Assembly: GCA_945862305.1 (NCBI GenBank)
Contig: CAMAXF010000002.1
Location: forward strand, 177,460 to 241,459
Reading direction: 5' to 3'
Origin: Bordetella parapertussis
Lineage (GTDB): Bacteria; Pseudomonadota; Gammaproteobacteria; Burkholderiales; Burkholderiaceae_A
DNA: 64,000 nucleotides
In this document: piece after piece, positions 63,329 through 64,000 of the stretch
Layout: each line of letters starts with the position of its first letter
How positions within the stretch are numbered: position 1 is the first letter of the stretch
Translations under genes and position numbers: made by a program
The notes under the pieces: generated by a model
What the model saw: only the letters and a program-made list of their open reading frames with translations
The model's database searches: none
Told to the model about the DNA's origin: nothing

Positions 63329-64000
63329 ATGAGCAGTCTGGCCCAAACACCCCCTTTCGCGCGAGCAGCCCGGCCCGGCGAGGCCGCGCAGTCGGCCATC
63401 TCGTTTGGTGCTGCGATGGGCATTCACCTGCTGCTGGCTGCCGCCCTGGTGGTGTCCATCGATTGGCGCACCGAGGACCTCGAGGTGGTCCAGGCAGAAC
63501 TGTGGTCGAGCCTGCCTGCCGAGCGAGCACCCACCCCCCAGGCCGAGACGCCAAGACCAACACCCACGCCCATCAAACCCTCGCCACCCCAACCTGAGCC
63601 CACACCACCCGCGCCGGCACCCGACATCTCGTTGAAGAAGGCCAAGGAGGAGGCAGCCAAGCGGGAGGTAGCCAAGGCGCAAGAGGCCAAAAAGCGTGAA
63701 GAGGCCAACAAGCGCGCCCAGGCAGAGAAGGCCGCCCAACGGCAGCGTGAGGCCTTGCGTCAGGCCGAACTCGATCGCATCAACAAGAGCCTTGGCCTCG
63801 ATGCCAAGGCCAAGGCGAGCAGCCAAGGAAAAGATGTCGCCTCCAAGGCCGGTGTGGCGGGCGGCGCGGAGCAGGGCGTGCGCTCAGGCCTGCTGGCAGG
63901 CTACCAGGACGCCATTCGCGCCAAGATCCGGTCTCGCATTCTGGGCTTCGACCCCGCGCGTGCTCCGAGCAACCCCGAGGTCATCTACATCGTGGAGCAA
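63329..64000 (+). CDS. tolA: Tol-Pal system protein TolA (3' end cut by window)
   Basis: About 224 codons are visible before the right edge. It has one N-terminal membrane segment (residues ~26-46, FGAAMGIHLLLAAALVV), a Pro-rich stretch (residues ~65-95), then a Lys/Ala/Glu-rich helical domain II (~100-170) typical of TolA, and the beginning of domain III (AGYQDAIRAKIRSRI). TolA spans the periplasm to link the TolQR motor to Pal/TolB at the outer membrane. The ATG at 63329 gives a typical short cytoplasmic N-terminus. Confidence 0.9.
   Translation, partial: MSSLAQTPPFARAARPGEAAQSAISFGAAMGIHLLLAAALVVSIDWRTEDLEVVQAELWSSLPAERAPTPQAETPRPTPTPIKPSPPQPEPTPPAPAPDISLKKAKEEAAKREVAKAQEAKKREEANKRAQAEKAAQRQREALRQAELDRINKSLGLDAKAKASSQGKDVASKAGVAGGAEQGVRSGLLAGYQDAIRAKIRSRILGFDPARAPSNPEVIYIVEQ

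Overview
The window reads as chromosomal DNA of a Gram-negative betaproteobacterium, most likely of the order Burkholderiales. The evidence is the coherent high-GC coding sequence, the outer-membrane genes (lptD, surA, tol, Lnt, a chaperone-usher system), the Burkholderiales-style block miaB-phoH-ybeY-corC-lnt-glyQ-glyS-gmhB-plsC, and groESL under both a heat-shock-type promoter and a CIRCE operator. The assignment is an inference from gene content and order. No insertion sequence, prophage, CRISPR array or integron was seen, and no gene-free stretch exceeds about 180 bases. Genes are packed very tightly: many start/stop codons overlap, and most convergent pairs overlap or abut.

Layout. 1-7 kb: malic enzyme (cut by the left edge) behind a large FAD/Fe-S 2-hydroxyacid dehydrogenase, divergent from a class V serine/alanine-glyoxylate aminotransferase. 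6.6-8.7 kb: two periplasmic peptidoglycan enzymes (a lytic transglycosylase and a PBP4-type DacB). 8.8-11.2 kb: a small DksA/TraR zinc-finger protein and groES-groEL. 11.2-16.7 kb: pyrF overlapping a lone ABC-2 permease, a tiny Ala/Lys-rich exported protein, a ROK kinase, an EamA exporter and a fused ABC exporter. 16.9-20.9 kb: a CAU-anticodon tRNA, a TauE/SafE permease, an M23 peptidase / membrane coiled-coil protein / bactofilin operon, and a convergent lone ParA ATPase. 20.9-28.2 kb: pepN, a fabI / MaoC-Pta fusion / ackA operon, and an M20 amidohydrolase.

28.2-33.7 kb is the most accessory-looking part: an MHYT-domain sensor kinase, a divergent response regulator with a Fis-type helix-turn-helix, and a three-gene archaic (Csu-like) chaperone-usher cluster with a single spore-coat-U-domain subunit. 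33.7-36.6 kb holds a TRAP transporter with a strong terminator between dctP and dctQM. 36.7-39.4 kb holds an SDR, a YqiA-type esterase and an MFS protein.

From 39.4 kb onward the genes are housekeeping: tRNA modification, ribosome maturation and lipoprotein acylation; glycyl-tRNA synthetase; heptose and phospholipid synthesis; then rsmA-surA-lptD on the minus strand; amgK-murU (peptidoglycan recycling), pepP, dusB-fis, purH, ruvCAB and tolQRA (tolA cut by the right edge).

The points I would look at again are the kinase/regulator/minimal pilus cluster, the bactofilin/M23 operon facing an orphan ParA, the groESL control region, the dctP/dctQ terminator, the pattern of antisense-overlapping gene ends, and several genes whose start codon sits directly downstream of a -10-like hexamer.
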